Notes: generated from the sequence alone by a model not told the origin. Counted from the first letter of the stretch, positions 8,899 to 16,909 are shown. The stretch is 64,000 bases of DNA from JAEULH01 sp963805915 (GCA_963805915.1 CAWDWD010000023.1:1-64000); one strand, 5' to 3'. Translations and numbers: made by a program.

Positions 8899-9189
8899 TT
8901 ACCGGTAGGTGCTCTCGTCCCGAAGGCCACAGTAGGACAACAGGACGGTTTCGTCGTAGATGTCGTAGCGGAAGCGCCACCGTCGCAGGCGTAGGCGGTA
9001 CTGGCCCTCCCCGCGTGGGACGTTGGTAAGCTTCTTGATCGTGTGCACGCCGGTCATGTTGTACGGATCGGCCTGCAGGATCTCGACGCAGTCGCGGTAA
9101 TGCGCGGTGAAATCCGGATGCTGCTTCCGGAGCGCTTTGGCGAAGCGGTCAAAGCGCGGGTTTGTGCGGACAACGAATGAACCTGCCAT
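8899..9189 (-). CDS. RelE-superfamily toxin
   Basis: A 96-residue protein: MAGSFVVRTNPRFDRFAKAL, a central HTIKKL segment, then GQYRLRLRRWRFRYDI and VLLSYCGLRDES. The layout matches RelE/YafQ-type ribosome-dependent mRNA interferases: a basic core and a conserved arginine-rich strand before the last hairpin. It follows the Phd/YefM-type antitoxin gene by 15 bases on the same strand, so the pair is a type II toxin-antitoxin module that would help maintain the element. It is intact. Confidence 0.8.
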   Translation of the reverse strand: MAGSFVVRTNPRFDRFAKALRKQHPDFTAHYRDCVEILQADPYNMTGVHTIKKLTNVPRGEGQYRLRLRRWRFRYDIYDETVLLSYCGLRDESTYR

Positions 9190-9204
9190 ACCGGATGGTG
9201 AAGG

Positions 9205-9516
9205 TTATCGAGCCGCCTCTGCGGCGCTCTCGCGCTCCTCTTCCTCGAGCTCAGCGAGAAGATCCTCGGCGGGCCTGCTCTTGCCGGCCAGGTATTCCTT
9301 CGTGCCTTCCACGATGATCCGGCTCACCTGGGGATCCTGGAGCTCGAGGTAGTCCTCGAACTCGTCGATATCCATGATGGCGGCAACGGGAAGGCCACCC
9401 TTTTCAAGGACGATGTACTCCTTGTCCCGGTGCACACGCTTAACCACGTCGCCGAGATTGATGCGGGCTTTGGTGATGGGGAGGTGTCGAACCATAGGCT
9501 GTTTCTGGCGAGCCAT
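9205..9516 (-). CDS. Phd/YefM-type antitoxin
   Basis: A 103-residue protein beginning MARQKQPMVRHLPITKARINLGD, then VLEKGGLPVAAIMDIDEFEDYL, the typical Phd/YefM fold that dimerises and binds its own operator; the acidic C-terminal tail (LLAELEEEERESAAEAA) would wrap the toxin. It is encoded first, with its toxin at 8899-9189. An AT-rich stretch with repeated ATTAAT just upstream (9528-9560) is a plausible autoregulated promoter/operator. Confidence 0.85.
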   Translation of the reverse strand: MARQKQPMVRHLPITKARINLGDVVKRVHRDKEYIVLEKGGLPVAAIMDIDEFEDYLELQDPQVSRIIVEGTKEYLAGKSRPAEDLLAELEEEERESAAEAAR

Positions 9517-9692
9517 GCGGCCCTCCGATTAATCAATACTAATTAACATTAATCAATGTATCATACCTGCCGATGCGGTCAAGTGACCGTCACAGACGCG
9601 ATCGCTGTGCGTCACTGCGGGATCTTGATGTCCGGCTGGCGGCCACGAGCAAAGAACGTTTGCGAGGGAGGAAATGCGCCTCAGCCAGGGCC

Positions 9693-9869
9693 TCAACCGG
9701 TCTCGCTGAGGTCAGCAACAACCATCTCGATCACCTGCCGGATGTTCTCGAGGGCCTCGTCCCGGGTCGCCCCCCAGGTGGCGCCGCCGTACCGGACGAG
9801 TGCCGGACAGTAGGCGTGCCAGGCGTCGTCATCGGGCTCGACTTCAATGCGGCATAGCTCGGTCGTCAT
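9693..9869 (-). CDS. short HicB-like antitoxin
   Basis: A 58-codon frame with ATG at 9869 and TGA at 9693. It reads MTTELCRIEVEPDDDAWHAY, then GGATWGATRDEALENIRQVIEMVV, which is the partially degraded RNase-H-like fold of HicB proteins (surface strand, GATWG, then the EAL-N helix). It has no C-terminal DNA-binding extension. It lies 17 bases downstream of the HicA-type toxin, on the opposite side of that toxin from the longer HicB-type gene. Confidence 0.65.
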   Translation of the reverse strand: MTTELCRIEVEPDDDAWHAYCPALVRYGGATWGATRDEALENIRQVIEMVVADLSETG

Positions 9870-9886
9870 GGTTGATGCTCCACGGC

Positions 9887-10114
9887 CTAGAGGAGCTCAA
9901 GGAACTCCTCCGTCGTAAGGCCGGCCTGGTCGAGAATGGCTCGCAGAAGTGGCCGCTTGATGTCCCCCGTATGAAACGGCACGACGGTCGTGCGCGTAGG
10001 ATCGTCCTGATGCTTGAGGCGATAGTGGCTCCCGGTCGTATGATCCACATAGAACCCGCCACGCTGGAGCGCCTTGATGACCTTGCGGGCGCTCAGCGTT
10101 GGCAGGCGGCTCAT
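9887..10114 (-). CDS. hicA: HicA-type mRNA interferase toxin
   Basis: A 75-residue protein reading LSARKVIKALQRGGFYVD, then GSHYRLKH and VPFHTGDIKRPLLRAILDQAGLT. These are the hallmarks of HicA/YcfA toxins: a small double-stranded-RNA-binding-like fold with a catalytic histidine in GSH. Its ATG overlaps the end of the upstream HicB-type gene by four bases (ATGA), showing translational coupling. HicA cleaves mRNA and is neutralised by HicB. Confidence 0.85.
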   Translation of the reverse strand: MSRLPTLSARKVIKALQRGGFYVDHTTGSHYRLKHQDDPTRTTVVPFHTGDIKRPLLRAILDQAGLTTEEFLELL

Positions 10115-10383
10115 ACCGCCTGCAAATTTACCTTGATCTGGCTTCGGATCGCCTCTGTTCGGTCATGCTCACTCTCGGGGAGCGGAAGGCCATCCTTCAC
10201 GCGGCCTTCGAGATAGCAGCGGAGGCAGTCGGCAGCCATCTCCCGGGCCTCGTCGAGGCTCTCCCCTTGAGTCGCAAGGTTTGGAATGGCGGGAAAGGTA
10301 ACCACGTACCCGCCCTCATCCGCCGGCTCGAAGACGGCGGAGTAGGCGTACTCGTGCGTTGTGATCGGTTCCTGGTGAGTCAT
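10111..10383 (-). CDS. hicB: HicB-type antitoxin
   Basis: A 90-residue protein with YSAVFEPADEGGYVVTFPAIPNLATQGESLDEAREMAADCL, the classic HicB N-terminal fold, followed by EGRVKDGLPLPESEHD and a short tail. It is encoded first in the cassette and overlaps hicA by four bases. HicB sequesters HicA; this short version has no clear helix-turn-helix at the C-terminus, so the regulator could be elsewhere. Confidence 0.82.
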   Translation of the reverse strand: MTHQEPITTHEYAYSAVFEPADEGGYVVTFPAIPNLATQGESLDEAREMAADCLRCYLEGRVKDGLPLPESEHDRTEAIRSQIKVNLQAV

Positions 10384-10422
10384 AGTACCTGTATCATACC
10401 CAAAGAAATCAGGTTGTACAGT

Positions 10423-10451
10423 GGATAGCCACCACAACCTAGTGGCTATCC
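10423..10451. terminator. 10-bp hairpin at the end of the small gene
   Basis: GGATAGCCAC (10423-10432) pairs with GTGGCTATCC (10442-10451) across nine bases and overlaps the stop codon of the minus-strand frame at 10439-10615. There is no T-run, so it may attenuate rather than terminate. Confidence 0.5.
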
Positions 10452-10615
10452 ATTCCTTCCTTCTCCTCCCGCCGCATACGCTTGAGCTTGTCGACGACCA
10501 TGTCCATGGTCTCGTCCTCGGACGGCTTTGGCCCTGGGCCGCGCCACTTCGGCCGGGCCACGATGCGGAGGATCTCGTTCCAGGCGTCGCGGTGATTAGA
10601 TGAAGTTCCAATCAT
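10439..10615 (-). CDS. small charged protein of unknown function
   Basis: A 58-codon frame from ATG 10615 to TAG 10439. It reads DAWNEILRIVARPKWRGPGPKPSEDE, then a strongly charged helix (MVVDKLKRMRREEKEGM). I do not recognise it. Its codon use and amphipathic helix look like real coding sequence, and it lies between the replication origin and the HicBA cassette on the same strand. It could be a small regulator or a copy-control protein. Confidence 0.4.
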   Translation of the reverse strand: MIGTSSNHRDAWNEILRIVARPKWRGPGPKPSEDETMDMVVDKLKRMRREEKEGMDSH

Positions 10616-10689
10616 AAGAAGTCAAAGTATGCAACTGGGTTGAGTTTCTAACTTCCCCACTTAGTCTTCGTGTGGCTTTTTGGAAAAGC

Positions 10690-10860
10690 GCTGCGTTATG
10701 TATTTATCATGTAGATATATATATTTATAGTGTAGTGCAAAAAGTGCACTTTTCAGGTGCAAACTTTGCACTTCGATGGTGCAAAACTTGCACCATGGTT
10801 TTTGAGTTATCCACAGCAATCCGGGGTCACTGCACCACGAGTGCAAAATTTGCACTATCA
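10690..10860. other. plasmid-type replication origin (iterons, DnaA box, AT-rich stretch)
   Basis: Four 17-bp palindromes of the form (A/G)GTGCA-N5-TGCAC(T/C) begin at 10734, 10756, 10778 and 10840; the first three are exactly 22 bases apart. A perfect DnaA box TTATCCACA lies at 10807-10815, between the third and fourth. An AT-rich stretch (10690-10735) with ATATATATATTTATAG is next to them. The ORF for a winged-helix protein starts nearby and ends at 10866. Together these are the parts of an iteron-controlled origin. The palindromic iterons might also bind the adjacent regulator. Confidence 0.8.
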
Positions 10861-10865
10861 GTTCT

Positions 10866-11225
10866 CTACTCGGATTTTGAGTTGTAGAGGACGACGTTCT
10901 CGATCCATTGGCTCGTCGAACGGAGGTCGCCGCGGTCGTTCTTCTCGATGAGGCCCTTCTCGATGCCCTCGCTGATCGCGTTGAAGACGGTACGCCGGCT
11001 GAAGGAGAGGAAGTCGGCGAGCTTGTCCTTCGGTGTCGTACACCATGGGTAGTCGGGCCGGTGGGAGAGTTGATGGATGCTGTCGATCACCGCGTAGGTC
11101 GACAATGACAACCCGAACTTCTCTCGAATCGGATGGTGGATGATGGTGAAGCGGGGCTGTAGGCGGAACTGCTTCTTCGACAACAGATCGGCGATGTGCC
11201 CCCCTTGGTTGAAGGCCCGTTCCAT
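10866..11225 (-). CDS. winged-helix (HTH_36-like) replication-associated protein
   Basis: A 119-residue protein. Residues 20-60 (FTIIHHPIREKFGLSLSTYAVIDSIHQLS) and 65-105 (KDKLADFLSFSRRTVFNAIS, EGIEKGLIEK) match the helix-turn-helix/winged-helix fold common in plasmid and phage replication organisers. It is too short for a complete RepA-type initiator, so it may be an initiator fragment, a loader or a regulator of the origin. It ends directly beside the iterons, so its 3' end borders the origin rather than its promoter. It is five bases from the HTH/coiled-coil gene upstream on the same strand, suggesting an operon. Confidence 0.6.
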   Translation of the reverse strand: MERAFNQGGHIADLLSKKQFRLQPRFTIIHHPIREKFGLSLSTYAVIDSIHQLSHRPDYPWCTTPKDKLADFLSFSRRTVFNAISEGIEKGLIEKNDRGDLRSTSQWIENVVLYNSKSE

Positions 11226-11230
11226 AGGGA

Positions 11231-12223
11231 CTATTGTACACCGGGCTGATGGGAATGCGGAGTCGCGTTATCCCCTTGCCTGTCGCGTCGGAAGTCACCG
11301 TACCGGGGCGGGTACTCGACCTCGGCAGTGTCACGGTGTTTCATAGGTTGTTGCTGATCGTTTGATGGGGGAACCGGCGGCTCCCAGCTCTCGTTGACCT
11401 TGTCGAAGGCTGCCGCCTCTGTGGTCTCTTCTCGCTCGGGTGAAGTGTTCCAAGTCGGATGATTGGTGCGAGCTGTAGCGCGGTCGTCGTACCTGGGTTC
11501 CTCATACTGCCGCACCCCCGGTTCAGCGTGGTTCGTAGGAGTTTGCGACGTCGCCGCCGAAGGAGTGGGGATCGCCGGCGGCTGTGTCCTGATCGTCGGC
11601 GCCTCGTTCTCGGCGACTGTCGCTCTCACCTCTTCTCGCTGATCCTGGCCAGACCGGTTCGAACCAGCGTCACCCGAGTTCAGTCGCAACGCGTTACCGA
11701 TGGTGATGCCGAGCTGCGCCATGTCACGCGCGAGCTCATGATGCTTTTCATTCTGGCTGGCGATGATCTTCGTTAATTCAATCTCCCTGCTGTGGGCATT
11801 CTCAAGCTGCTTATCCTTTTCGATGATTTGTTGAGCGAGTGTCTTTACGAGATCATGATTGTAAACCGGTTCGGACTGGTTCGAACTGGTTTCCACGCGA
11901 ACTGGTTCGAACTGGTATGAACCGGTTTTCTGCTTGAGTGCGGCTTCGATGACTTTCTCTTCTTCGATCTTCGCATCGAGCGTCGAGCGAACGATGAGCC
12001 ACTTCGGCCCGCCCGGGATCGTGTTGCTCTTCGTCTCGATGTGCTCCAAGCGGCACCATTTGCGGATGGTCTTCGTGGTGCGATCCAGCCCCTTGGCATG
12101 AAGATATTGGCTGGCTTGGCCGACGGTGAGCAGGTCGGGGAACCGGTTCGAACCGGCAGGATTTCCGTCGACAAAACCCGTTCGAACCTGGTTTGTGGTG
12201 GTTTCCTCCATAGGTAACTGCAT
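11231..12223 (-). CDS. HTH plus coiled-coil protein, KfrA/partition-like
   Basis: A 330-residue protein in three parts. Residues 30-75 (LLTVGQASQYLHAKGLDRTTKTIRKWCRLEHIETKS, with PGGPKWLI) form a MerR/excisionase-like helix-turn-helix that reads a DNA site. Residues 85-175 are a predicted coiled coil (IIEKDKQLENAHSREIELTKI). The last 150 residues are Pro/Thr/Asn-rich and disordered. This HTH-plus-coiled-coil plan resembles KfrA-type plasmid stability proteins, but I cannot show homology. The coding sequence contains repeated GGTTCGAACC-type palindromes, so it may bind its own gene. It is the first gene of the origin-proximal operon. Confidence 0.55.
   Translation of the reverse strand: MQLPMEETTTNQVRTGFVDGNPAGSNRFPDLLTVGQASQYLHAKGLDRTTKTIRKWCRLEHIETKSNTIPGGPKWLIVRSTLDAKIEEEKVIEAALKQKTGSYQFEPVRVETSSNQSEPVYNHDLVKTLAQQIIEKDKQLENAHSREIELTKIIASQNEKHHELARDMAQLGITIGNALRLNSGDAGSNRSGQDQREEVRATVAENEAPTIRTQPPAIPTPSAATSQTPTNHAEPGVRQYEEPRYDDRATARTNHPTWNTSPEREETTEAAAFDKVNESWEPPVPPSNDQQQPMKHRDTAEVEYPPRYGDFRRDRQGDNATPHSHQPGVQ
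11656..12188. repeat. dispersed GGTTCGAACC palindromes inside the HTH/coiled-coil gene
   Basis: Perfect copies at 11656-11665 and 12145-12154; one-mismatch copies at 11878-11887 and 11904-11913 (GGTTCGAACT) and 12179-12188 (CGTTCGAACC); weaker ones at 11868 and 11914. The middle cluster (11868-11923) has four in 56 bases. Ten-base palindromes at this density are unexpected by chance and suggest a protein-binding array such as a centromere. Confidence 0.65.
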
Positions 12224-12374
12224 GCTACCACGCCGACGGGGCAGGGGCTGTGGCCGTTATCCCCACTAGCCCTAGATCCTGGAAAATGGGGGATGGTGAG
12301 ATCTTACGGATCTTGGCGCGGTGCCAAATCGGTGCCAAACAATTTCGAGGGAGTTTCTAAGCTGCTGTTTTTAT

Positions 12375-12450
12375 TGGCGCGCCCGAGAGGACTCGAACCC
12401 CTAACCTCCTGATCCGTAGTCAGGTGCTCTATCCATTGAGCTACGGGCGC
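12375..12450 (-). tRNA. tRNA-Arg (ACG), integration target
   Basis: A 76-base cloverleaf with encoded CCA: the 5' acceptor strand GCGCCCG pairs with CGGGCGC, the D arm reads TAGCTCAATGG, the anticodon arm has CCTGA-CTACGGA-TCAGG (anticodon ACG), and the T arm has GGTTCGAGTC. The 3' end at 12375 faces the mobile element, as expected when an element has inserted into the tRNA 3' end and regenerated it. Confidence 0.95.
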
Positions 12451-12563
12451 GCGGGCTTCCGGCGAAGTGTATCGCCGAGCGGAGGCAAAATAGCGCAACA
12501 GTGTCCGTGCCCGCAAGAGGGCGCGGCGCTCTCCGGACGCTCACCGGCCTCCCGCCAGCGGCT

Positions 12564-13821
12564 CTAGGCGAACCGGTCGATGCTCAAATCGTCGAAGGTG
12601 TACCCCGGCTCGGAGCCCGAGATCATGTCGGCGACGATCCGCCCGGAGCCGCAGGCCATGGTCCAGCCGAGGGTGCCGTGGCCGGTGTTGAGAAACAGGT
12701 TGTCGTAGCGTGTGCGCCCGATCACCGGCGAGCCGTCCGGCGTGGCCGGGCGCAAGCCGGCCCAGAACTCAGCTCGCGCCGGATCGCCGCAGTCGGGAAA
12801 TAGGGCCATCGCCTTGGCCAACAAAAAGCGCGCCCGGGCGTCGTTGACGCGGTCGTCGTAACCGGTGAACTCCGCCGTTCCCGCCGCCCGCAGCCGATCG
12901 CCGAGTTCGGCTGTAGACCATCTTGACCTCGTCGTCGATGAGGCTGACGACCGGCGCGCTGTTCTCGCCGCCGGTCAGCGGAATGGTGAGCGAGTAGCCC
13001 TTGGCCGGATAGACCGGCGCCTTGATCCCGATCGGCTTGAGCAGCAGCGGCGAATAGCTTCCGAGAGCAACGATGCAGACGTCGGCTTCGATCGCGCCGG
13101 CGGAGGTCTCGACGGCGCAAAAACGCCCGCCCGCCACGACCAGCGCGTTCACCGTCGTGCCAAAGTGGAAGCGGGTCCCCTGGCCGGCGCAGATCTCGGC
13201 CAGCCCGGTGGTGAACTTGTAGGCATCGCCGCTTTCGTCGTTGGGGCTGTGGATGCCGCCGACGAGCTCGTCGCGGACGTGGGCCAGCGCCGGTTCGAGG
13301 TCCAGGCATTCCTCGACGTCGATGACGCGGCGAATGCAGCCCATCCGATTCATCAGCTCGACCTGCGGCAGTGCCTCCTCGTAGTCCGCCCGGGAGCGAA
13401 AGATATGCAGGATGCCGCGCGTGACCTGGTCGTATTCGAGCCCGGTCGCCTCGCGCAGCGCGATCAGTTCTCGCCGGCTGTAGAGCGCGAGCCGCATCGC
13501 CCGGCGGATGTTGGTCCGCATCCGCTCGCCGGTGCAATTGGCGAGAAAACGCGCGGTCCACGCCCATAGCGCGGGATCGAGGCGAAGATGAAAGAGAAGC
13601 GGCGCGTCGGTCCGTCCGAGCCACTTGAGCGCCTTGCGCGGCGTCGCCGGCGTCGCCCAGGGCGTGGTGTGGTTGGCCGAGATCTGGCCGCCGTTGGCGA
13701 AGCTCGTTTCCAGCGCCGGGCCGGCTTGGCGCTCGACGACAATGACCTCGTGACCGGCGCGGCTCAGGTAGTACGCGGTGGCGACGCCGACCACGCCGGC
13801 GCCGAGTACAATGACGTTCAT
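12564..13821 (-). pseudogene. dadA: D-amino acid dehydrogenase, one frameshift
   Basis: A flavoprotein that oxidises D-amino acids (in E. coli, D-alanine) at the inner membrane. The N-terminus has the FAD-binding dinucleotide motif VIVLGAGVVGVATAYYLSR; later come SANHTTPWA and a long substrate domain. In the first frame reading derails at about 12913; an extra A in CGAACTCGG there would shift it into the frame that continues GDRLRAAGTAEFTGYDD and ends FDDLSIDRFA at 12564, including the conserved WAGLRPATPDGSPVIG segment. Joined, the protein is about 419 residues, the usual length for DadA. With only one single-base change in a full-length gene, a sequence error is as likely as a real mutation. 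It stands alone, diverging from nnr. Confidence 0.85.
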
Positions 13822-13942
13822 GAGCCGCGGCCCGGCGAGATCCCGATACTTGGCATGGCGATTGACATGGGCTTCTTATAGGCTGTCGGAAAGGTCCGAG
13901 CCAGCGGCTCGCCGTGACCACGCACTCTGAGGAAGCGAAGGA

Positions 13943-15424
13943 ATGCCTGGGTCGAAAAACGCTCTTTTGACGGTCGACGAGATGTACCGCGCGGACGCCT
14001 CGGCGATCGCGGCGGGCGTCACCGGCGAGAGCCTGATGGAGGCCGCCGGCGGCGCCCTCGCGCGCGAGATCCGGCGCCGCTGGTCGCCGCGTCCGCTCGC
14101 CGTCGCCTGCGGTCCCGGCAACAACGGCGGTGACGGCTTTGTCGCGGCAAGGCTGCTCGCCGCCGAAGGCTGGCCGGTCCGTCTCGGCCTGCTGGGCGAT
14201 GTCGCGAGCCTGAAGGGCGATGCCGCCCTTAACGCGCGGCGATGGAAACAGCCGATCCGGCCGCTGACGCCCGAGCTGCTCGATCATGACCCGCTGGTCG
14301 TCGACGCCTTGTTCGGCGCCGGCTTGCAGCGCCCGCCCGCCGGCGCGGCGCTGGCGCTGATCGAGGCTGTCAACGCGCGCGGGCTGGACTGCGTCGGCGT
14401 CGATGTGCCGAGCGGCGTGCACGGCGATACCGGCGAGATTCTCGGCGATGCGCCGCGGTGCCGGCTCTGCGTCACCTTCTTCCGGGCCAAGCCGGGCCAC
14501 TACCTGCTTCCGGGCAAGGCGCGTTGCGGCGATCTCGTCATCGCCGACATCGGCATCCCCGAACATGTCCTGGCCGGGATTGAACCGCGAGCCCGCCGCA
14601 ACGGCGCCGAGTTTTGGGCGCGAGACTTCCCCGCGCTCGATGCCGGCGGAAACAAGTATGGCCGGGGCCACGCCGTCGTGCTCGGCGGCGTCATGACCGG
14701 CGCCGGGCGACTGGCGGCGGAGGCGGCGCGAAGAACCGGCGCCGGCCTGGTCACGATCGCGGCGAAGCCCGACGTCTGGCCCATTTATGCCGCCGGCGCG
14801 CCGGGAACCATCGTCACCGCGATCGAGGACGCCGGCGCGTTCGCGGAGCTCATCGACGATCCGCGGCGCAACGCGGTCTTGTTGGGGCCGGGCGCCGGGA
14901 CCCTCCCCGCGGTTCAGGACTACGTGCTGACGGCGCTGCGGCTCGAAAAGCGCTGCGTCATCGACGCCGATGCGCTGACGGTGTTCGCGGGCGAGCCGGA
15001 GAGGCTGTTCGGAGCCATTCGCGGGCCTTGCGTGTTGACGCCGCACGAGGGCGAGTTCTCCCGGTTGTTTGCGACGGATGGCGACAAGGTTGGCCGGGCG
15101 CGCGCCGCCGCCGCCCTCTCCGGCGCGGTCATCGTCTTGAAAGGAGCCGACAGCGTGATTGCGGCGCCAGACGGCCGCGCGGTCATCAACACCGGCGCGC
15201 CGCCGACCCTGGCGACGGCCGGTACGGGCGACGTGCTCGCGGGCATCATCCTTGGGCTGATGGCCCAGGGGATGGACGCCTTCATGGCCGGATGTGCCGC
15301 GACCTGGCTTCATGGCCAGGCGGCCGCGCTTTATGGCCGGGGCTTGATCGCCGAGGACGTCATCGCGGCACTGCCAATCGTCCTCACGGACTTCGAAAAC
15401 CGCAACCAACTATCAGGGGACTGA
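13943..15424 (+). CDS. nnr: bifunctional NAD(P)H-hydrate repair enzyme
   Basis: A 493-residue fusion of the epimerase and the dehydratase that repair damaged NAD(P)H hydrates. Residues 1-200 form the YjeF_N-type epimerase, with CGPGNNGGDGFVAARLL and DALFGAGLQRPP. Residues 215-485 form the ADP/ATP-dependent dehydratase, with GRGHAVVLGG, GPGAGT, LTPHEGEFSRLF and the conserved GTGDVLAGIILGL. Both halves look complete. The gene starts about 120 bases from dadA in the opposite direction and is followed closely by the malonyl-CoA decarboxylase gene. Confidence 0.93.
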   Translation: MPGSKNALLTVDEMYRADASAIAAGVTGESLMEAAGGALAREIRRRWSPRPLAVACGPGNNGGDGFVAARLLAAEGWPVRLGLLGDVASLKGDAALNARRWKQPIRPLTPELLDHDPLVVDALFGAGLQRPPAGAALALIEAVNARGLDCVGVDVPSGVHGDTGEILGDAPRCRLCVTFFRAKPGHYLLPGKARCGDLVIADIGIPEHVLAGIEPRARRNGAEFWARDFPALDAGGNKYGRGHAVVLGGVMTGAGRLAAEAARRTGAGLVTIAAKPDVWPIYAAGAPGTIVTAIEDAGAFAELIDDPRRNAVLLGPGAGTLPAVQDYVLTALRLEKRCVIDADALTVFAGEPERLFGAIRGPCVLTPHEGEFSRLFATDGDKVGRARAAAALSGAVIVLKGADSVIAAPDGRAVINTGAPPTLATAGTGDVLAGIILGLMAQGMDAFMAGCAATWLHGQAAALYGRGLIAEDVIAALPIVLTDFENRNQLSGD

Positions 15425-15430
15425 AGAACC

Positions 15431-16909
15431 ATGCTGCCGGCGAGCCGAGACATAGCGCTGACGGACATCCCCGCGCAGACGGCCAAGACAGATGAGGCCA
15501 GCGGATTTTTCAAGCAGGCGCTACGGACCTTGCGCGTCCGCTGGCAAACGATCGCGGGTGCGGCGTATGACGCCGACGCCGCCAGCCTGCGGCCGGATCT
15601 GCCGGGGGAAGATATCGACCGGCTGCGCCAGCAGATGGAAGCCTGCCTCGAGGGCCGTGGCGGCGAGGTCTCGGCCCGCGCCCGCGCCGCCGCGCTCGGC
15701 CGGGCCTACCTCGCCCTGGACCGCAACGGGCGGGAGCGGTTCCTGCGCGTTTTGGCCGAGGATTTCGACTTGTCCAGTGCGGCAATCGACGAGGCGCTCA
15801 GCTCCGTTCAGGCCGCCGAGACGCGGGAGGAATGGCGTGCGGCGCGCGCGGCACTGCGTCGGACCCTTAACCCGCCCCGGCTGCGCCTGCTAAGACAGTT
15901 CAGCAGCCTGCCCCAGGGCGTGAAGATCCTGGTCAACCTCCGCGCCGAACTGATCCCGCTCGCGGCCGACGACCCGGTGCTCGCCTCTCTCGACGACGAC
16001 CTCAAGGCCCTGTTGGCGCTGTGGTTCGACGTCGACCTTCTAGAACTGCGGCGCATCACCTGGGAGAGCGCATCCGGCGCCTTGCTCGAAAAGCTCATCG
16101 CCTACGAAGCGGTCCACGCGATCGAAAGCTGGAAGGATCTCAAAAACCGGCTTGACTTCGATCGCCGCTACTTCGCGTTTTTCCATCTCCGGATGCCGGA
16201 TGAGCCGTTGATCTTCGTCGAGGTCGCCCTGGTCGAGGGGATGGCGGACAACGTGCAAAGTCTGCTCGATCCGTCGGCGCCGGTTCACGACCCGAACGAG
16301 GCCAATTCCGCGATCTTCTACTCTATCTCGAACGCTCAGCGTGGCTTGAGCGGCATCAGCTTCGGCAACTTCCTGATCAAGCGGGTCGTGGACCGGCTCT
16401 CGCACGAATTTCCGAAACTGAAGATCTTCGCCACCTTGTCGCCGGTTCCGGGCTTCATGCCGTGGCTGCGGAGCCGCATGGCGGAGGGCGACCCCGAACT
16501 GGTCCTGCCGACGGAGCGCAAGGCGATCAGCACCGCGAGCGGCGTGACGCGCGGGGTCAAGGGGTGGTTCAAGGAAACACTGGAGGGCTCCGCGTGGGCG
16601 GATGATCCGGCTCTGGTGAAGGCGCTCAAGGCGCCGCTGATGCGCCTGTGCGCGCGGTATCTTGTGCTCGAAAAGCGTTCCCGGGGGATGGCGCGCGATC
16701 CGGTCGCGCACTTTCATTTGAGCAACGGCGCGCGCATGGAGCGGCTGAACTGGATGGCCGACCGCTCGGCGAAGGGTCTGGAGCAAGCGGCCGGGATGAT
16801 GATCAACTATCGCTATGACCTGGCGCGGATCGACGCCAACCACGAAAGCTATCGCTCCACCGGCAAGCCGGCGTTGTCTTCGCAGATGCGCACACTCCTC
16901 AAGGCTTAA
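15431..16909 (+). CDS. mcd: malonyl-CoA decarboxylase
   Basis: A 492-residue protein converting malonyl-CoA to acetyl-CoA and CO2. The N-terminal third is helical. The catalytic half includes HAIESWKDLKNRLDFDRR, FVEVALVEGMADNVQSLLD, FYSISNAQRGLSGISFGN and the conserved LSPVPGFMPWL. The C-terminus contains DPVAHFHLSNGARMERLNW, with the histidines expected near the active site. It starts six bases after the nnr stop, so the two are probably co-transcribed. Malonyl-CoA decarboxylase is common in alphaproteobacteria that use malonate or balance fatty acid precursors; no malonate transporter is nearby. Confidence 0.92.
   Translation: MLPASRDIALTDIPAQTAKTDEASGFFKQALRTLRVRWQTIAGAAYDADAASLRPDLPGEDIDRLRQQMEACLEGRGGEVSARARAAALGRAYLALDRNGRERFLRVLAEDFDLSSAAIDEALSSVQAAETREEWRAARAALRRTLNPPRLRLLRQFSSLPQGVKILVNLRAELIPLAADDPVLASLDDDLKALLALWFDVDLLELRRITWESASGALLEKLIAYEAVHAIESWKDLKNRLDFDRRYFAFFHLRMPDEPLIFVEVALVEGMADNVQSLLDPSAPVHDPNEANSAIFYSISNAQRGLSGISFGNFLIKRVVDRLSHEFPKLKIFATLSPVPGFMPWLRSRMAEGDPELVLPTERKAISTASGVTRGVKGWFKETLEGSAWADDPALVKALKAPLMRLCARYLVLEKRSRGMARDPVAHFHLSNGARMERLNWMADRSAKGLEQAAGMMINYRYDLARIDANHESYRSTGKPALSSQMRTLLKA

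Larger units (their letters stand above)
1..12374. mobile_element. integrated conjugative/plasmid-like element (one end)
   Basis: The stretch between the left window edge and the 3' end of tRNA-Arg carries mobile-element functions only: two coupling-type ATPases, a replication-relaxation protein, a primase, a DNA methyltransferase, four toxin-antitoxin loci or remnants and an iteron-type origin. It stops at the tRNA 3' end, a classic integration target. No integrase or second attachment site is visible, so the other end must lie to the left. The element could be an ICE, an IME or an integrated plasmid. Several genes in it are frameshifted or truncated, which suggests it is decaying or that the sequence here is poor. 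Confidence 0.75.

Noticed and set aside
10734..10856. Chromosomal oriC
   Set aside because: Only one DnaA box and no chromosomal origin neighbours; the phased palindromes and adjacent element genes point to a plasmid-type origin.
12722..15409. 895-codon frame on the minus strand across nnr and dadA
   Set aside because: It is antisense to nnr and out of frame in dadA; the protein is rich in Arg, Ala and Gly with no domain.
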